Shown here one piece after another: positions 12,324-23,402 of a DNA stretch of 64,000 nt. The notes below the pieces were generated by a model. It saw only the letters and a program-made list of their open reading frames with translations, did not search any database and was not told where the DNA came from. Source of the DNA: Grammothele lineata (taxonomy: Eukaryota > Basidiomycota > Agaricomycetes > Polyporales > Polyporaceae); NCBI GenBank assembly GCA_002150815.3, contig NDFF03000320.1:434001-498000 (forward strand), written 5' to 3'. The first letter of the stretch is position 1, and every line of letters begins with the position of its first letter. The position numbers were made by a program, and so were the translations under genes.

Positions 12324-14041
12324 ATGGCAGCAGTAACGGCCACTCTCAGCCCCCCGTCTGTCACCCCGCCGACGTACCACCGGATCGTCTCCCCGACGCT
12401 GTCCATCCCGTCCGATCCGTTGCAGCCAGTGCCCGTCGGCCTGCTCGCTTGTCAGCGTACGTGCGACCCTGTTCCAGCCCAATCACTTCTACCTGATTAA
12501 CCGTCGATCATCTCCTTGGACCTCCAGGTGACCCCCTGGCGCGAGACTTGGCCACCACCGCCGTCTCCTGCCGAGTCTCGCAATCAACCTCTGTTCCGTC
12601 CAACGGCCGGGAGGGTAAGAAGAAAAAGGCGGCCCCCGCGCCGACTGCCCCGCTCCTCGAGGTCATCCTCCACGACACAATCATCTTTCCCGAGGGCGGG
12701 GGGCAGCCGTCCGACGTGGGCACTCTCACCAGTGCAGACGGAGAACTCTGGGACGTCGTCGAGGCGAAGCGGCACGGGGGCCACGCCGTGCACTACGTCA
12801 GACTCAGACCCGAGCAAAGCACCGATGACGCTCTCAAGGCGTTCGCCCCGGGCGCACTTGTCGGCGTCGCTCTGGGAGAAGCAGGCGTGAAGCGTCGGCT
12901 AGATCACGTATGAATTTGTCCGCAGATCCTGCTGCAGCCGGTCGGCTCACCATCGTGCTGTGTCTGTGTGCAATCTAGATGTGTATGCATACTTCCCAGC
13001 ACTTGCTCTCTGCTGTCCTTGAACACCAGTTGAAGGTCGACACCGTCGCATGGTCACTCACCGCGTACCCCACGCCGTGTTATGTCGAGCTTGAACGTGG
13101 GCTCACACAGGAGGAGATTGCGTACGTCCAGGAAGAGACCAACCGGCTCGTATTCGAGGGTCGCAGCGTACACGTCGAGGTCGAAGAGCTGGATCCTACC
13201 ACAAAGGTCATGAGTGGCCCTACCGTCGGCATTCCCGAGGACTACACCGGCGGTGTGAAGCGCACCGTCATCATCGACGGCCTTGATCGTAATCCGTGAG
13301 CCTCTCATTTCACTGGCCGCCGCATTCGTTCATCTCACATTTCTTTGCGCGCCCAGGTGCTGTGGGACGCATGCGCCCTCCCTGCACAACCTCCAGCTCT
13401 ATCTCCTCCCGAACACCGAGACACTCGCGCGCGGCGGAGCCGGGACATCCTCCGTCCGCCTCTACTTCCTTTCCGGCCCGCGTCTCCTCGCGCACCTCGC
13501 CTCCGCGCACACGCTCCTCGCCGCCGCGGCGGGCGTGATGAGCTGCGGCGCACCGCAGGTGCCAGAGCGCGTGCAACAAGTCGTCGACGAGCGCCGCCGC
13601 GCGACGAAGCGCGTCGACGACCTCGAGGCCGAACTCGCCGCCGCCGTTGCGGCCGAGCTCGCGACGGGGGCGGCGAGGGAGAAGGGTGCGATCGTGCTGC
13701 ACAAGCACAGGACGGATGACTCGGCGAATGCGCTTGGCTTCCTGTCCGCGATATCGACGGCGTTTGCGGCTGAGGTCGGGGAAATGGGCGAGAGCGCGCC
13801 GCCGTTCCTCATCGTCCTATCGTCTTCGCCGTCTGCACAATCCGCGACGAGCACTTCAGTGGTGCTGATCTTTGGGTCGGATGACAAGGTGGTCAAGGAG
13901 GCAGGCGATGGGCTGAAGCTGAAGCTAAATGTGAAGGGCGGTGGGAGGGGCCCCCGATGGAGCGGCAAATTCACGGGTGTCTGGAAGGATACCCGGGAAG
14001 GCGCATTGGTAGACGGTATTCTGCAAGATGTGCAGATATAA
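12324..14041 (+). CDS. AARSD1: Alanyl-tRNA editing protein (AlaX/AARSD1 type)
   Basis: Free-standing editing factor that hydrolyses Ser (or Gly) wrongly attached to tRNA-Ala, guarding translation in the cytosol. Four exons: 12324-12456, 12528-12907, 12979-13295 and 13357-14041. The first exon joins the second to give LLACQRDPLARDL, which matches the conserved start of the AARSD1 family. The zinc site is visible as HTSQH in exon 3 (HxxxH) and CCGTH at the exon 3/4 junction (CxxxH). FPEGGGQPSD is the usual AlaRS second-domain motif. There is no aminoacylation domain. The C-terminal part carries a helical stretch (about 13560-13680) and ends GILQDVQI. It converges on the RING gene, with 132 bp between stop codons. 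Confidence 0.93.
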
Positions 14042-14173
14042 GCACAATTGTAGAGACAACCTAGAACGTATGTTACTGCGGCGGATAGAATGAAGTTTAC
14101 ATCATATGATACAACAAACCCAGCCAGATGGTCACCCGAAGGCATGGAGCATTACTCGACCTAGATACCCTGA

Positions 14174-15059
14174 TTATTTGGGTTCGTCGGAGCTATCTTC
14201 AGGAGCGCGAAGGACTCCCGACGTCTCCCCGATATCGCTATACACTTCGGCTTCTGTCCCTGGGTTAGCACTATCAAAGGGACAAGTAGCAGTGTGTCTC
14301 ACCATCAGCTTGAGCAGGGCCAAAAAGAGCATGGCTGAGAGTCAGGACCTCCACCTCTGAGGCGTCCTCCGAGATGTCGCCATCGCTGCTGAGGCCTAAA
14401 TTCTCCATGCTCGCATCAGCGGCCTGACCATCCCATATTCCTACTTCGCCCTCGTGCATGCTAATATCGTTCAGATCCTCTTCAACGTCCATGTCGTCAA
14501 ACACGGACTCGGTATCCATGTAGCCGTCCGAGTCGAAGAAAGCGTCGTCCTCCTCATCGTCATCTTCGTCGTCGCCGGGGACGTAATCGCCATCGGACGA
14601 CTCGTTGTCAGAGTCAGAGGTGGGCTTGATATTCGAGAAAACAGCCCTGCACGACGGGCAGTTCCCGTGCTGAAGGGAGAAGCGCTAATGTGAGGCCTTC
14701 CGAAATAGACGGAACACAGTTTGCACTACGTACCCGACCCCTGATCCATTCCACCAAACTGTGGACATTCGCACACCTGAGCGGAGAGTTTGCGCAAAGA
14801 AATACAACACTCACCACGGCTTGCAGAAAATGTGTCCGCATCCAACGAGTTTCGTAACCCCTGCTATCGGGGCTGGTGTAGGCTCTTCCGTAATCTCGGT
14901 CAAGCTGCTACCTTCGAATATAGTGTCGAATGGGTTGAGACAGATTGGACATGAATCGTCTTGGGGTATCTCCGCTTTGATGAGGGCAGGAAGTCGCGAG
15001 ATAGCGCGTTCTATACGTTCGGGGACCGAGAGGTGAAGCTCCGCAATAAGATGATCCAT
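14174..15059 (-). CDS. RING-finger protein, probable E3 ubiquitin ligase
   Basis: A single RING domain near the N-terminus is followed by a long acidic tail. Exon 1 (from 15059) contains CPICLNPF, then a long insertion and VGCGHIFCKPW. Exon 2 gives HSLVEWIRGR, and exon 3 HGNCPSCR. This is a C3HC4-like pattern. Spliced as read, the fifth and sixth ligands are spaced CKPWC, one residue more than the usual CxxC, so either the exon join or the sixth ligand may differ. The tail is rich in Asp, Glu and Ser (about 14350-14640). A final exon after the intron at about 14264-14313 ends SSDEPK, stop at 14174. RING E3 enzymes bring an E2 to substrates; the substrate here is unknown. Confidence 0.85.
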
Positions 15060-15570
15060 AGTCCGTGGGTGTCAATGAGTAAGAATCGGCCAAGACTTTG
15101 TTCGAAGGCGACTGTGAGAGTACAGGCTTTAAGCTGCCATGGGGAGGACGTGTGTGAGGATAGGCAGAAGTGGGGGCAGGAGGCAGCGGTCGCCGTTGCA
15201 AGCGGGATTGACAGGACAGGAGACGGACCCGGCTGAAACACAAGCCGGCGCTTGCGGACATGCACAACGCGTAAACAACGTTCGCGTCTGTCACGTGCGC
15301 GTGGCTACGCGTCCGCGGATTGGCGCTCGGCGCGGAGTCTCCGCGACGCTCAGCTGCTTCTCTTCCTTTGCCCTTGTGACCGTCTTGCGCACATCCGCCG
15401 CCATACTTGTCAGGCATTCAGAAGGTCATGCGCCGGATGTTACTGTTTTTGCGGCACTCAAAAGCCATGGTCGTAGCCGCAAGTGCGACTCCGTGCTCGA
15501 CTTCGGCCTTCCGTTGGTCCCATCGGCTCTGCACTGGGTGAAACTCGTCTACACGGCGACTTAGCTCAAC
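15060..15570. other. Divergent promoter between RING and MFS genes
   Basis: A 511-bp interval between two start codons on opposite strands. No TATA box or gene is recognised. Confidence 0.45.
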
Positions 15571-17458
15571 ATGACGCGGTCAAGAGCATCGTCGTTGGCA
15601 GACGAGGAGAAGAGAGCCGAGGTCACCGTGAACACAGCACAGTCTGGGAATAGGGACGCCGAGTTCGGTGGTCGCGAAGCCCGCAAGGCGCTGGAGCACA
15701 AGCTACTTCGCAAGATTGACCTGCGGATGTCCATACTAATTGTCATCTACATCTTGAACTATGTGAGCTGTCTGCCGCGTCTTCAGACTGAAGGAGCTCA
15801 CTTGGGTGTTACAGGTTGACCGCAACAATGCTGGGTAGGTTGCTCGACCGCTCTATGACCGTATGTACTAAACCATCCATAGCGCTGCTCGGATGCGAGG
15901 TTTCGAGACCGGCTTGCATTTGCAGGGACAAGAGTTCGCGACGCTTCTGTCCATTCTCTATGTGGGCTACATACTCATGCAAGTTCCATCGTGAGTCTGT
16001 TAGTTTGTGCAAGGACTGCAATAGAGCCGACATATCCCCCGTTAGGAACATGTTGCTCAACTTCATGGGGAAGCCGTCCATTTACCTGCCCGTATGCATG
16101 ATGGTGTGGGGTACTATCTCGATCCTGACAGGTGAGGACATGCAGGCAGAGTTCGTCACGCTTCTTACCAGACATCACAGGCATCACAAACAAGTAAGCA
16201 CGGGTCTCCAGCAACCTGTTAGAGACGGCCTTACGATGTTTTGTCCCCAGTTTTGTCGGCGCGCTTCTCACACGGTTCTTCCTCGGGTTCGTCGAGGCCG
16301 CGTTCTTCCCGGGTGCGCTCTTCCTCCTCAGCAAATGGTACAAACGCGACGAACTCGGTACGCGCACGGCGCTCCTCTACTGCGGCAACATCATCTCCAA
16401 TGCCTTTGGTGCGCTCATCGCCTCGGGCATCCTCGATGGCATGAACGGCAAGCTCGGACGAGCGGCTTGGCGCTGGCTCTTCTACATCGAGGGCGCGCTC
16501 ACAATCTTCGTCGCTATTTGCGCGATGTTTATCTTGCCAGATTTTCCGGCGACGACTCGTTGGCTGAGCGATGAGGAGCGTAAATTGGCGATGCGCCGAA
16601 TGGAAGAAGACGCGGGCGTAGGTGACGAGGGACAGACGGAGGTCGGAGGCCACGCGACCGGACTCTTGCTCGCCATCAAGGACTGGAAGGTGTGGTGGAT
16701 GGCGCTAGCGATGACGAGCCAAGTCGTCGCGCTCAGCTTCAATGCCTACTTTCCGACCCTCAGCGCAACGATGGGCTTCAACCCCACGGTGACGCTGTTG
16801 CTATGCGCGCCGCCCTTTGTGTTTACCGCTCTCATGGCGTTCGTCGTGTCCATGTGAGTTTGTGGGCGCCGTTCGAGTGACCCCGTATTAATCTCGCAAT
16901 TGCCAGACACTCGGACAAGACGGGCGAGCGGTTCTACCACATCACTGTCCCTACTTTTGGGGGTATCGTTGGGTTCGTCATCGCCATCAGCACGATGAAT
17001 ACCGCCGCCCGATACGTATCGTTGTGAGTGCGCTCGGTGTACTCTTCACAGCGGGCGCGCCGCTCATCATTGGCGTGCAGATTCCTGATGGCCCAGTCCT
17101 ACGCCGGTTTCGTCGTCCTCTACACCTGGGTCAGCAACTCCTTCCCGCGCCCGCCTTCAAAGCGTGCCGTTGCTGTTGCACTGGTCAATGCCTTTTCGCA
17201 ACTCGGCAACGTCGCCGGATCGTATGTGTTGTGGCCCGTCTATCCTCCGGCTTTTCTAATTTCGTTGTTAGATACATTTGGCCGAGCGCGTGGGGTCCTA
17301 CCTACCGCAACTCGTATGCGATATGCATCTCGTGCGCGGGCTGCACGATCATCATGTGCTACCTCTTCAGGCTGCATCTTGTGTACCTGAACAGGCGGTT
17401 GGACGAGGAGGAAGAGGAGAAGGGTGTGAAGGAGAAAGGATTCCGCTATCTACTCTGA
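15571..17458 (+). CDS. MFS transporter, allantoate permease (Dal5/ACS) type, paralogue
   Basis: Membrane symporter of the same subfamily as the gene at 9757-11610. Start ATG at 15571 (MTRSRASSLADEE). Exon 1 ends at LNY; the following small exons give VDRNNAG, then AARMRGFETGLHLQGQ and VGYILMQVPS, with NMLLNFMGKPSIYLP and a TRFFLGFVEAAFFPG block. Later blocks include ALIASGILDGMNG, FILPDFPATT, KDWKVWWMALAMTS, RHSDKTGERFYH and SNSFPRPPSKRAVAVA. The last exon ends KEKGFRYLL at 17458. These are the regular family blocks, spread over twelve expected membrane helices. The N-terminal cytosolic segment resembles the paralogue in REARKALEHKLLRKIDLRMS. Substrate unknown. Confidence 0.92.
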
Positions 17459-17807
17459 CTGCTGTATACTACCGGTTCTCCGGAAAGTTTCCCCTGTGGA
17501 ATCAGCACGCTAGATGGACTTGCTCGCCGACTGCTCCCTGCGTGCGCTGTTTTAGCAGTCTGCAGGACTATCGTTCTCGTGCCTTTTCGACACGTCACCT
17601 TTCGGATACCAGCTATGCGTGCGCTCAGCTACGTTCGCGAAGGGCAAACAGAAAGCGCCCGGGAAAGGCTCGCAAACTACGGCCACTACACTCGCAAATC
17701 GCCTCCGTAACGCGTCGTAAAAAGACACCTCACTCCTCTGCACTTCCCCAGCGACGACAAGCCGCGATGACTCTTCCAGATGTGCCAGGAAAAAAAGGAA
17801 ACAAAAG
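17459..17807. other. Spacer between MFS gene and tRNA
   Basis: It contains the 3' flank of the transporter and the downstream flank of the tRNA. On the minus strand, the bases just past the tRNA 3' end (about 17790-17807) are T-rich, as expected for a Pol III terminator. Confidence 0.4.
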
Positions 17808-17900
17808 AGGGCCCACCGCGGATCGAACGCGGGACAATGCGATAATCACGTGACTTGAGACGCGCTGCAATCGCATGCTCTACCACTGAGCTATAAGCCC
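17808..17900 (-). tRNA. tRNA-Cys (GCA) with intron
   Basis: Read on the minus strand from 17900. The acceptor stem GGGCTTA pairs with TGGGCCC (two G-U pairs). The D arm is GCTC-AGTGGTA-GAGC. The anticodon stem TGCGA/TCGCA closes loop TTGCAG+A with anticodon GCA at 17866-17868. The T arm is CCGCG-TTCGATC-CGCGG. The discriminator base is T at 17808, the identity base of tRNA-Cys. About 21 nt (17844-17864) interrupt the loop after position 37, the standard place for a nuclear tRNA intron. The mature length would be about 72 nt. Confidence 0.95.
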
Positions 17901-20004
17901 TTATTTCATTGGGAGAAAAGTGTTTGTATCAAGAGATGACTTGTGATGGCTACCTGTCCTGTGCCAGCTGATCCTCTCATGCTTACTCTTCCGACATATC
18001 AAAGTCCATTCCCTCTACCCCCGTCTAAGTTCACAAGACTGAGTTCTCACCCTCTCATGAAACGCGCCTCGCACCAGTTTTCAGAATGGTTGGCGTGTTC
18101 CGACTCGCCTTTACCGGCCCCCAACACTTGTATGGGGCCTGAATCATTGTTGTGGACCCGTCCGAGTCATTGTTTCGTGGTATCGTCAGGCTTTCAATGG
18201 CGCCCCGGGCCTTCGGCGGAAGCATGCCTGTTCCTTGCGGCTTCCTGGGGCCGATGAGCTCTCATTGATCTCGTCGCTGACAGATACCAGCGCAAGAGCG
18301 ATACGTCCGTTCAAGGCGCGGAGCGCGCAAAGAAAGCAATGAGCTACACACAAGTGCCTGTTTACAACTAAATGATATTTTCCAATGATGCCGTGAGTGA
18401 ACAAGTTCACGTTCAAGCGCGTTCGGTGGTGCTGAAGTGAAACCCGTTGTAATGACACCACTGCGGTACCATCGACTGTCATCTAGTCTCTTCGTCCCCG
18501 AACGTTCCAGCGCTCCGAGTCCGAGATAGAGCACACTCGGATGCTTTCAAAAAAGGTGGTACTTCTCGTCTCTCGGAAGCTGAGAAATGAAGATTCCACT
18601 GATCACCATCTGGCCTCAAGAAAGCCTTGCTCACAAAATGTTCTAGACGAACTGCTAGGCGCATGCACCCCCGCCCTATGTCGTATTCCGCGCGTTTCAA
18701 TGATATACACCTGTATCACAAGCACAAGCAGGCCCTGGCACAGCCTGAACGTCGCAGCGTGCACGTTGTGAAGACGCGCGAGAGATATTTTGAACATGAG
18801 CCCCAGAAATGCATCACTTGAGTATCCCCGTTGGGCAACCTTGTCGCGAGGTTCGATGTTCTTGCCTCCGGGTTTGCTTAGCGACACTCCACACTGACGC
18901 CGCTCTTGTCTCTAGCAGCACCGACTGTGCAAAAAATCAGAGGCTATGTTGCGCGCCAGGTGGGTGGGTAGGACAACGCGCCCAGGAACGAAGACGCGAA
19001 CACGGTGTCCGTGGGGTGGGACTGTCGATCACCCTCGTGGGCGTCGCGGCTATGTAACGCGGTTCGTCCTTTCACCTCGATCTGGATCTAGCGATGATGA
19101 CTGACCCAGCAACGTAGCTCAATCTGTAGGTGTACAGCGCGGCAGCTTTGGCCCGCGTCCTGTGCAGTTCTGCTATGCCCACACATTAAGCAATCTGGGC
19201 ATATCACGCTTCGGGGGGACTCGACGACTGTCATTGAGGGCACTCATTACTGATGGCATACACTAGGCCTCGACCCGCCACGCAAAAGGGAATATCAATA
19301 CTTGTGAAGTAATACACATCGCCATCTTCAGTGTCCTCATCTGTTGCGCACCAGTGGCGTACTTGCGTGTGGCATTCCACAACCACTCATCTCCCCGCGA
19401 CACTGCTGAACAACAGGTGCACTCAACAGTCCCGACGATATCCCTCAGATGATCCATAAGATGCGCTGTGCGGCTTCAGTCAAAACCAGACAGGCCGCAC
19501 ATCTCATGTTGGAATATGAGGATCGCATCACAACCCACACGCCACCACGATTGACTCCATCGGCTGACGGACTTAGAAACATCCTGGGACCTCGAAACAC
19601 CATCCAAGGGCAGATACGCGCCGCTCCATCATACAGCGCGAGGCGCCCACTCGAGCTATGATGAGCGCGCCGGTGGAGTACCTAAGTTGATGTTTGTTAC
19701 TTTTCCCATATTCGGATTCCGTATCGTCGGCGGCGTAGTACAGGATTCATAGCAGACGCCGGGACAAGATGTATAAAGGACCGAGGTTGTTCAGCCAGAT
19801 TCCTCAGGCCCCGCCTCACCTTCGAATTCGAACAACATCGTCACCCCTTTCCCGCGGCAGGTTCGCCTATGCGCCTTTGTAGCCTGAGACTTGTTCTTGA
19901 TGCACTCTACCAACAGGTCCCGGAGATACGACCCCTCAAATTCACTTACTCAACGACATCCTACGTCAATTTCAGTCAGCTTCACCGTTTCAAGCCTAGC
20001 CGCG
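17901..20004. other. 2.1-kb gene-poor interval
   Basis: Open frames are short and none shows a family motif. The right end is the promoter of the proline-rich protein. Confidence 0.5.
19770..19778 (+). promoter_or_regulatory. TATA-like box upstream of proline-rich secreted protein
   Basis: TGTATAAAG lies about 230 bp before the ATG at 20005. The longer leader matches the in-frame region lacking a better start. Confidence 0.45.
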
Positions 20005-21398
20005 ATGCTCTTCTTCAAAGCCAACTTCGTTGCCCTCTTCCTCCTCGTCTCCCTTCTCGGAGTCCAAGCTCTCCCGGTAGATACTTCTCTGGATACCGAC
20101 GGTCCTGTCGCGCTTCGTGCAGCCAAGACAGCACCGAAGAAGATCACACCTCCCCCGCCGCCGCCGCCCAAGAAGGTCACACCTCCCCCGCCACCCCCAA
20201 AGAAGGTTACACCTCCTCCGCCCCCTCCCAAGAAGGTCACGCCTCCTCCGCCCCCTCCCAAGAAGGTCACGCCTCCTCCGCCCCCGCCTACAAAGGTCAC
20301 GCCTCCTCCGCCCCCGCCCAAGAAAGTTACGCCGCCGCCTCCCCCGCCGCCCAAGAAGGTCACACCACCACCCCCGCCGCCCAAGAAGGTTACTCCGCCG
20401 CCTACGAAGAACAGCCCCCCGCCGCCCCCGCCTACTACAAAGAGTAGCCCACCACCTCCGCCTCCTCAGAAGAGCAACCTGCCGCCCCCGCCCCCTCAGA
20501 AGAGTAACCCTCCGCCGCCCCCGTCTACTAAGAGTAGCCCGCCGCCCCCACCTCCCCAGAAGAGTGACCCCCCTACGGGTACCACAAAGACGCCTCCCGC
20601 GAACCCGACTGGGAGCAACTCGGGCACTCCACCTCCGACTGACGCCGAGCCTAGCGGGGGCAAGACCCCCACGAAGCCGGCTGATGGCAAGACGCCTCCC
20701 AAGCGTCCCATCGATGTGACTTTCGCCCCCGGTATCACTCTTCCGCCCATTAACGTCTCGCCTGACCTGGGTCAAGCCACGTCGAGTCTGCAGACGGACC
20801 CCACGACGGGGCTGCCCGTTGATCCCACTACGGGCCTCCCCTTCAACGCAACCTCGGGCTTCTTCATCGACCCCTCTTCGGGCCAGCCGTTCGACCCCGC
20901 GACCGGGCTTTTCATTGACCCCTCGACTGGCGACCGGATCGACCCTGGCACTGGCCTGCTCATCGACCCGACAACAAACTTCCCGCTCGACCCGGCGACT
21001 AACCAGCCCTTCGACCCTTCGACCGGCCAGTTCATCGACCCGGCGACGGGCCAGCCGATCCCAACCTCGTCAGTGGTGAGTGTCCCCCTAGGTTCCCAAT
21101 TCCTAGCAGAGGTTTAAGCAGATTTGCCGTTCATCAGACCGACGCTGCCGCCCTCTCTGTCGTGACGGGCGCGGCATCTCAAGCTGCTACAGCGACGGAC
21201 TCTGTGGATGCCTCAGTGACAGACTCCGTCACTGCCGCCCCCACGGACAGTGCGACGGCGGTCGACACGGCCGTGGCCACGTCTGTTGCGGCGACGGACT
21301 CGCTCGCCTCAGCGGCTGCTACCGACTCCACACCCGCTGGCACCGATTCTACATTGGCCACCGATTCTGCGTCCGCCACGGCGACGGCGACGGCCTGA
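20005..21398 (+). CDS. Secreted proline-rich repeat protein
   Basis: Two exons (20005-21075 and 21138-21398) give 443 aa. The ATG at 20005 begins a signal peptide, MLFFKANFVALFLLVSLLG, with likely cleavage after VQA. Residues about 47-190 are a run of units like KKVTPPPPPP, with later units changed to KSNPPPPPP or KSSPPPPPP. A spacer rich in Gly, Thr and Pro follows. Residues about 255-350 carry repeats of the DPxTGxP or IDPSTG kind. The C-terminal exon is rich in Ala, Thr, Ser and Asp, with repeats of ATDS, and would be heavily O-glycosylated. No catalytic domain, membrane helix or GPI signal is evident. I do not recognise a named family. A cell-wall or extracellular-matrix role is inference from extensin-like composition. 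Confidence 0.8.
20149..20575 (+). repeat. In-frame minisatellite coding Lys-Pro repeats
   Basis: Tandem units close to 27-33 bp, such as AAGAAGGTCACGCCTCCTCC followed by more proline codons, repeat with slippage in proline number. They code for the proline-rich block of the gene at 20005. Confidence 0.85.
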
Positions 21399-22403
21399 GG
21401 CTTCTACTCCTTCCACCCTCCCCTCTCCTCACGAAGTTGGACTTGACGATTGCGCGTGCTCAGGAGCCGCTGCTGTGGATGACGATGACGAGCACTTGTG
21501 ATGAGTTGTATATGTACGACACACTCTGCCCCCGGACGCCCCCGACACCGGGAGGTCCTGTTACGACACGATGTAATGTTCAATTCGATGGGTTTCCGCT
21601 CCTTTTCCGACCGTTGTGGGTCCCGAGTGTGGTGTAATCTACCAGCTTGCTACCAGCTGAGCAAAGCCGTGGCGTTGAGTGGCCGAGTTTGATTAGTGAG
21701 ACCAAGGCCGATCGGTGTACCGCAAGCATTTCTGGCCTGTGGTATAGATCTGCGAATCAGAAGTCAAGTCCGCAGAGCTCTGAAATTGAGCTGGAACTGT
21801 GGAGGGCCGAAATTGGACGCCAAAGTCGAGCGTTCGTGGCTGTATCATGTGTGTATCTTAGCTGGAAGCACGGCACAAATGCTGACTCACGATGTCCGCG
21901 CGGTGCTGTCAAGGCATCATGCTGTCATGGTTAGTGACGAAACCCATAGAGTAGAACCCCTCGAAGGCCGATCGGAGCGATTGCTCATTGGACGACGTTA
22001 GCCATAATGTCGTAACTTATGGTTTCTGCCTTGGATCACGAGAACTCGCGTCAATTTGTGAGCCCTTCGGAGCCTGCCCGAAGTATTGCTCGGTGCTCCA
22101 GCTTTCCCAGCGATCCCGGGAGAATGCCGTAGGGTATTCAAGTCCCCTTGCACTATTATCTGCGCGTGGTGGTTTTCCGGTCTCAGTTAGCCATCCACCG
22201 CCGGACTGGCAGAGGATGCAACCCCAAGCAAACGCAGTAATTTTGGAGTTAGTCAGTGCATCGGCCAGAATAGCACACGTATTCCTCGAGCCGCATAGTA
22301 TAAAAACTAGTCTGTCGTCCCAGAGCTTTCGCCATCCACTCTCTTGCTCTTCTCCTCAGCCACCCAACATCCTCTCGGCACTCGTATATACATACTCTTG
22401 GAA
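21399..22403. other. Intergenic region
   Basis: No gene is seen. The last 110 bp hold the TATA-like box of the next gene. Confidence 0.45.
22296..22306 (+). promoter_or_regulatory. TATA-like box of first DJ-1-like gene
   Basis: TAGTATAAAAA sits about 100 bp upstream of the ATG at 22404, the same spacing as in the downstream paralogue. Confidence 0.55.
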
Positions 22404-23402
22404 ATGTCGAAACGCATTCTCTTCGTTCTTAGCTCGGCCAACCGAACCCTGATGGGCACTCAGACTGTGAGTCGTGTGGATGGGCCGTGATCGCATGCCG
22501 GAAATGCTCACCTCGACTACAGGGCTGGTTCCTCCCCGAGGCGGCCCACCCCTACTATAGTACGCTCCTTTCATACTACCCTACCGTCTCGCAGCTCCGA
22601 TCTCTAATTCGCCCCCGTACCACTAGTCCTTGCGCCTAAGTACGACGTCGACTTTGCCGCCCCGAAGGGCCCCAACCCCGAGGTCGACGAGTGGTCCGTT
22701 GAGAAATTCCCCGAGGACAAGAAGTTCCTAGAGGACCCGACCGTCAAGCAGAAGATTGCCACGGCCAAGAAGCTCACCGAGGTCAGCGCCACCGACTACG
22801 ACGCCATCTTCTACGTCGGCGGACAAGGCCCCGTGCTCGACCTCGCGAGCGACCTCGTGAACGCCCAGCTAGCCTCCGACGTGAGTAACGCTCGGCCTGC
22901 GAGAAGGTCGTGAAAGTTGCTGTTTGAGAGGTGTTCTGACATGTCAATAACTAGTTCTACCGCGCCGGAAAGCCCACGGCTGCGGTGTGCCATGGCCCCG
23001 CCGCTCTCGTGTTGGCCACGGACGCACAGGGAGAGAGCATTTTTAAGGGCAAGCATGCCACCGGCTTCACCAATGCGGAAGAAGAAACCCTAGACGCCGT
23101 CAAGGTGAGCCACAGCGGAGAACCCACTTAACCCATATGTGTACTAGGCTAGTGACTTACGAGTGTCTTTTTTGCCTCAGAACCTTCCGTTCCTCGTCGA
23201 GGATCGCATGAAGGAACTCGGTGCTATTTTCGAGAAAGCTGCCGCCCAATTTGAGGTGAGTGAATGCGTGTCACCCCCGAACGTAGGCGTACTTACGTCG
23301 ACAAAGGCCAAGGTAATTGTCGATGGCAATTTGATCACTGGACAGAACCCGGCGTCTGGGAAAGGCGTCGGAGAAGAGCTCGACAAGATGTTGTCGGCGT
23401 AA
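22404..23402 (+). CDS. DJ-1/PfpI (Hsp31-type) protein, first tandem copy
   Basis: Class I glutamine-amidotransferase-like fold. Hsp31-type members act as glyoxalase III, chaperone or stress protein in the cytosol. Six short exons can be followed. They start MSKRILFVLSSANRTLMG, then GWFLPEAAHPYY, the block ILAPKYDVDFAAPKG, FYRAGKPTAAVCHGPAAL, then NLPFLVEDRMKELG, and end VDGNLITGQNPASGKG...LSA. The nucleophile Cys lies in AVCHGP and the acidic partner in PEAAHP. In the block just before DLASD the copy reads YVGGQGP where relatives, including the next gene, have GGHG. The C-terminal GQNPAS motif is kept. It forms a head-to-tail pair with 24673-25681 and shares its intron positions. Confidence 0.9.

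Noticed and set aside
19105..19175. Possible tRNA D-arm (GTAGCTCAATCTGTAGGTG)
   Set aside because: No matching T arm or acceptor stem follows.
19950..20775. Minus-strand and other-frame Gly/Arg-rich frames over the proline repeat
   Set aside because: They are by-products of the repeat; the plus frame from 20005 has a signal peptide and an intron that joins in frame.
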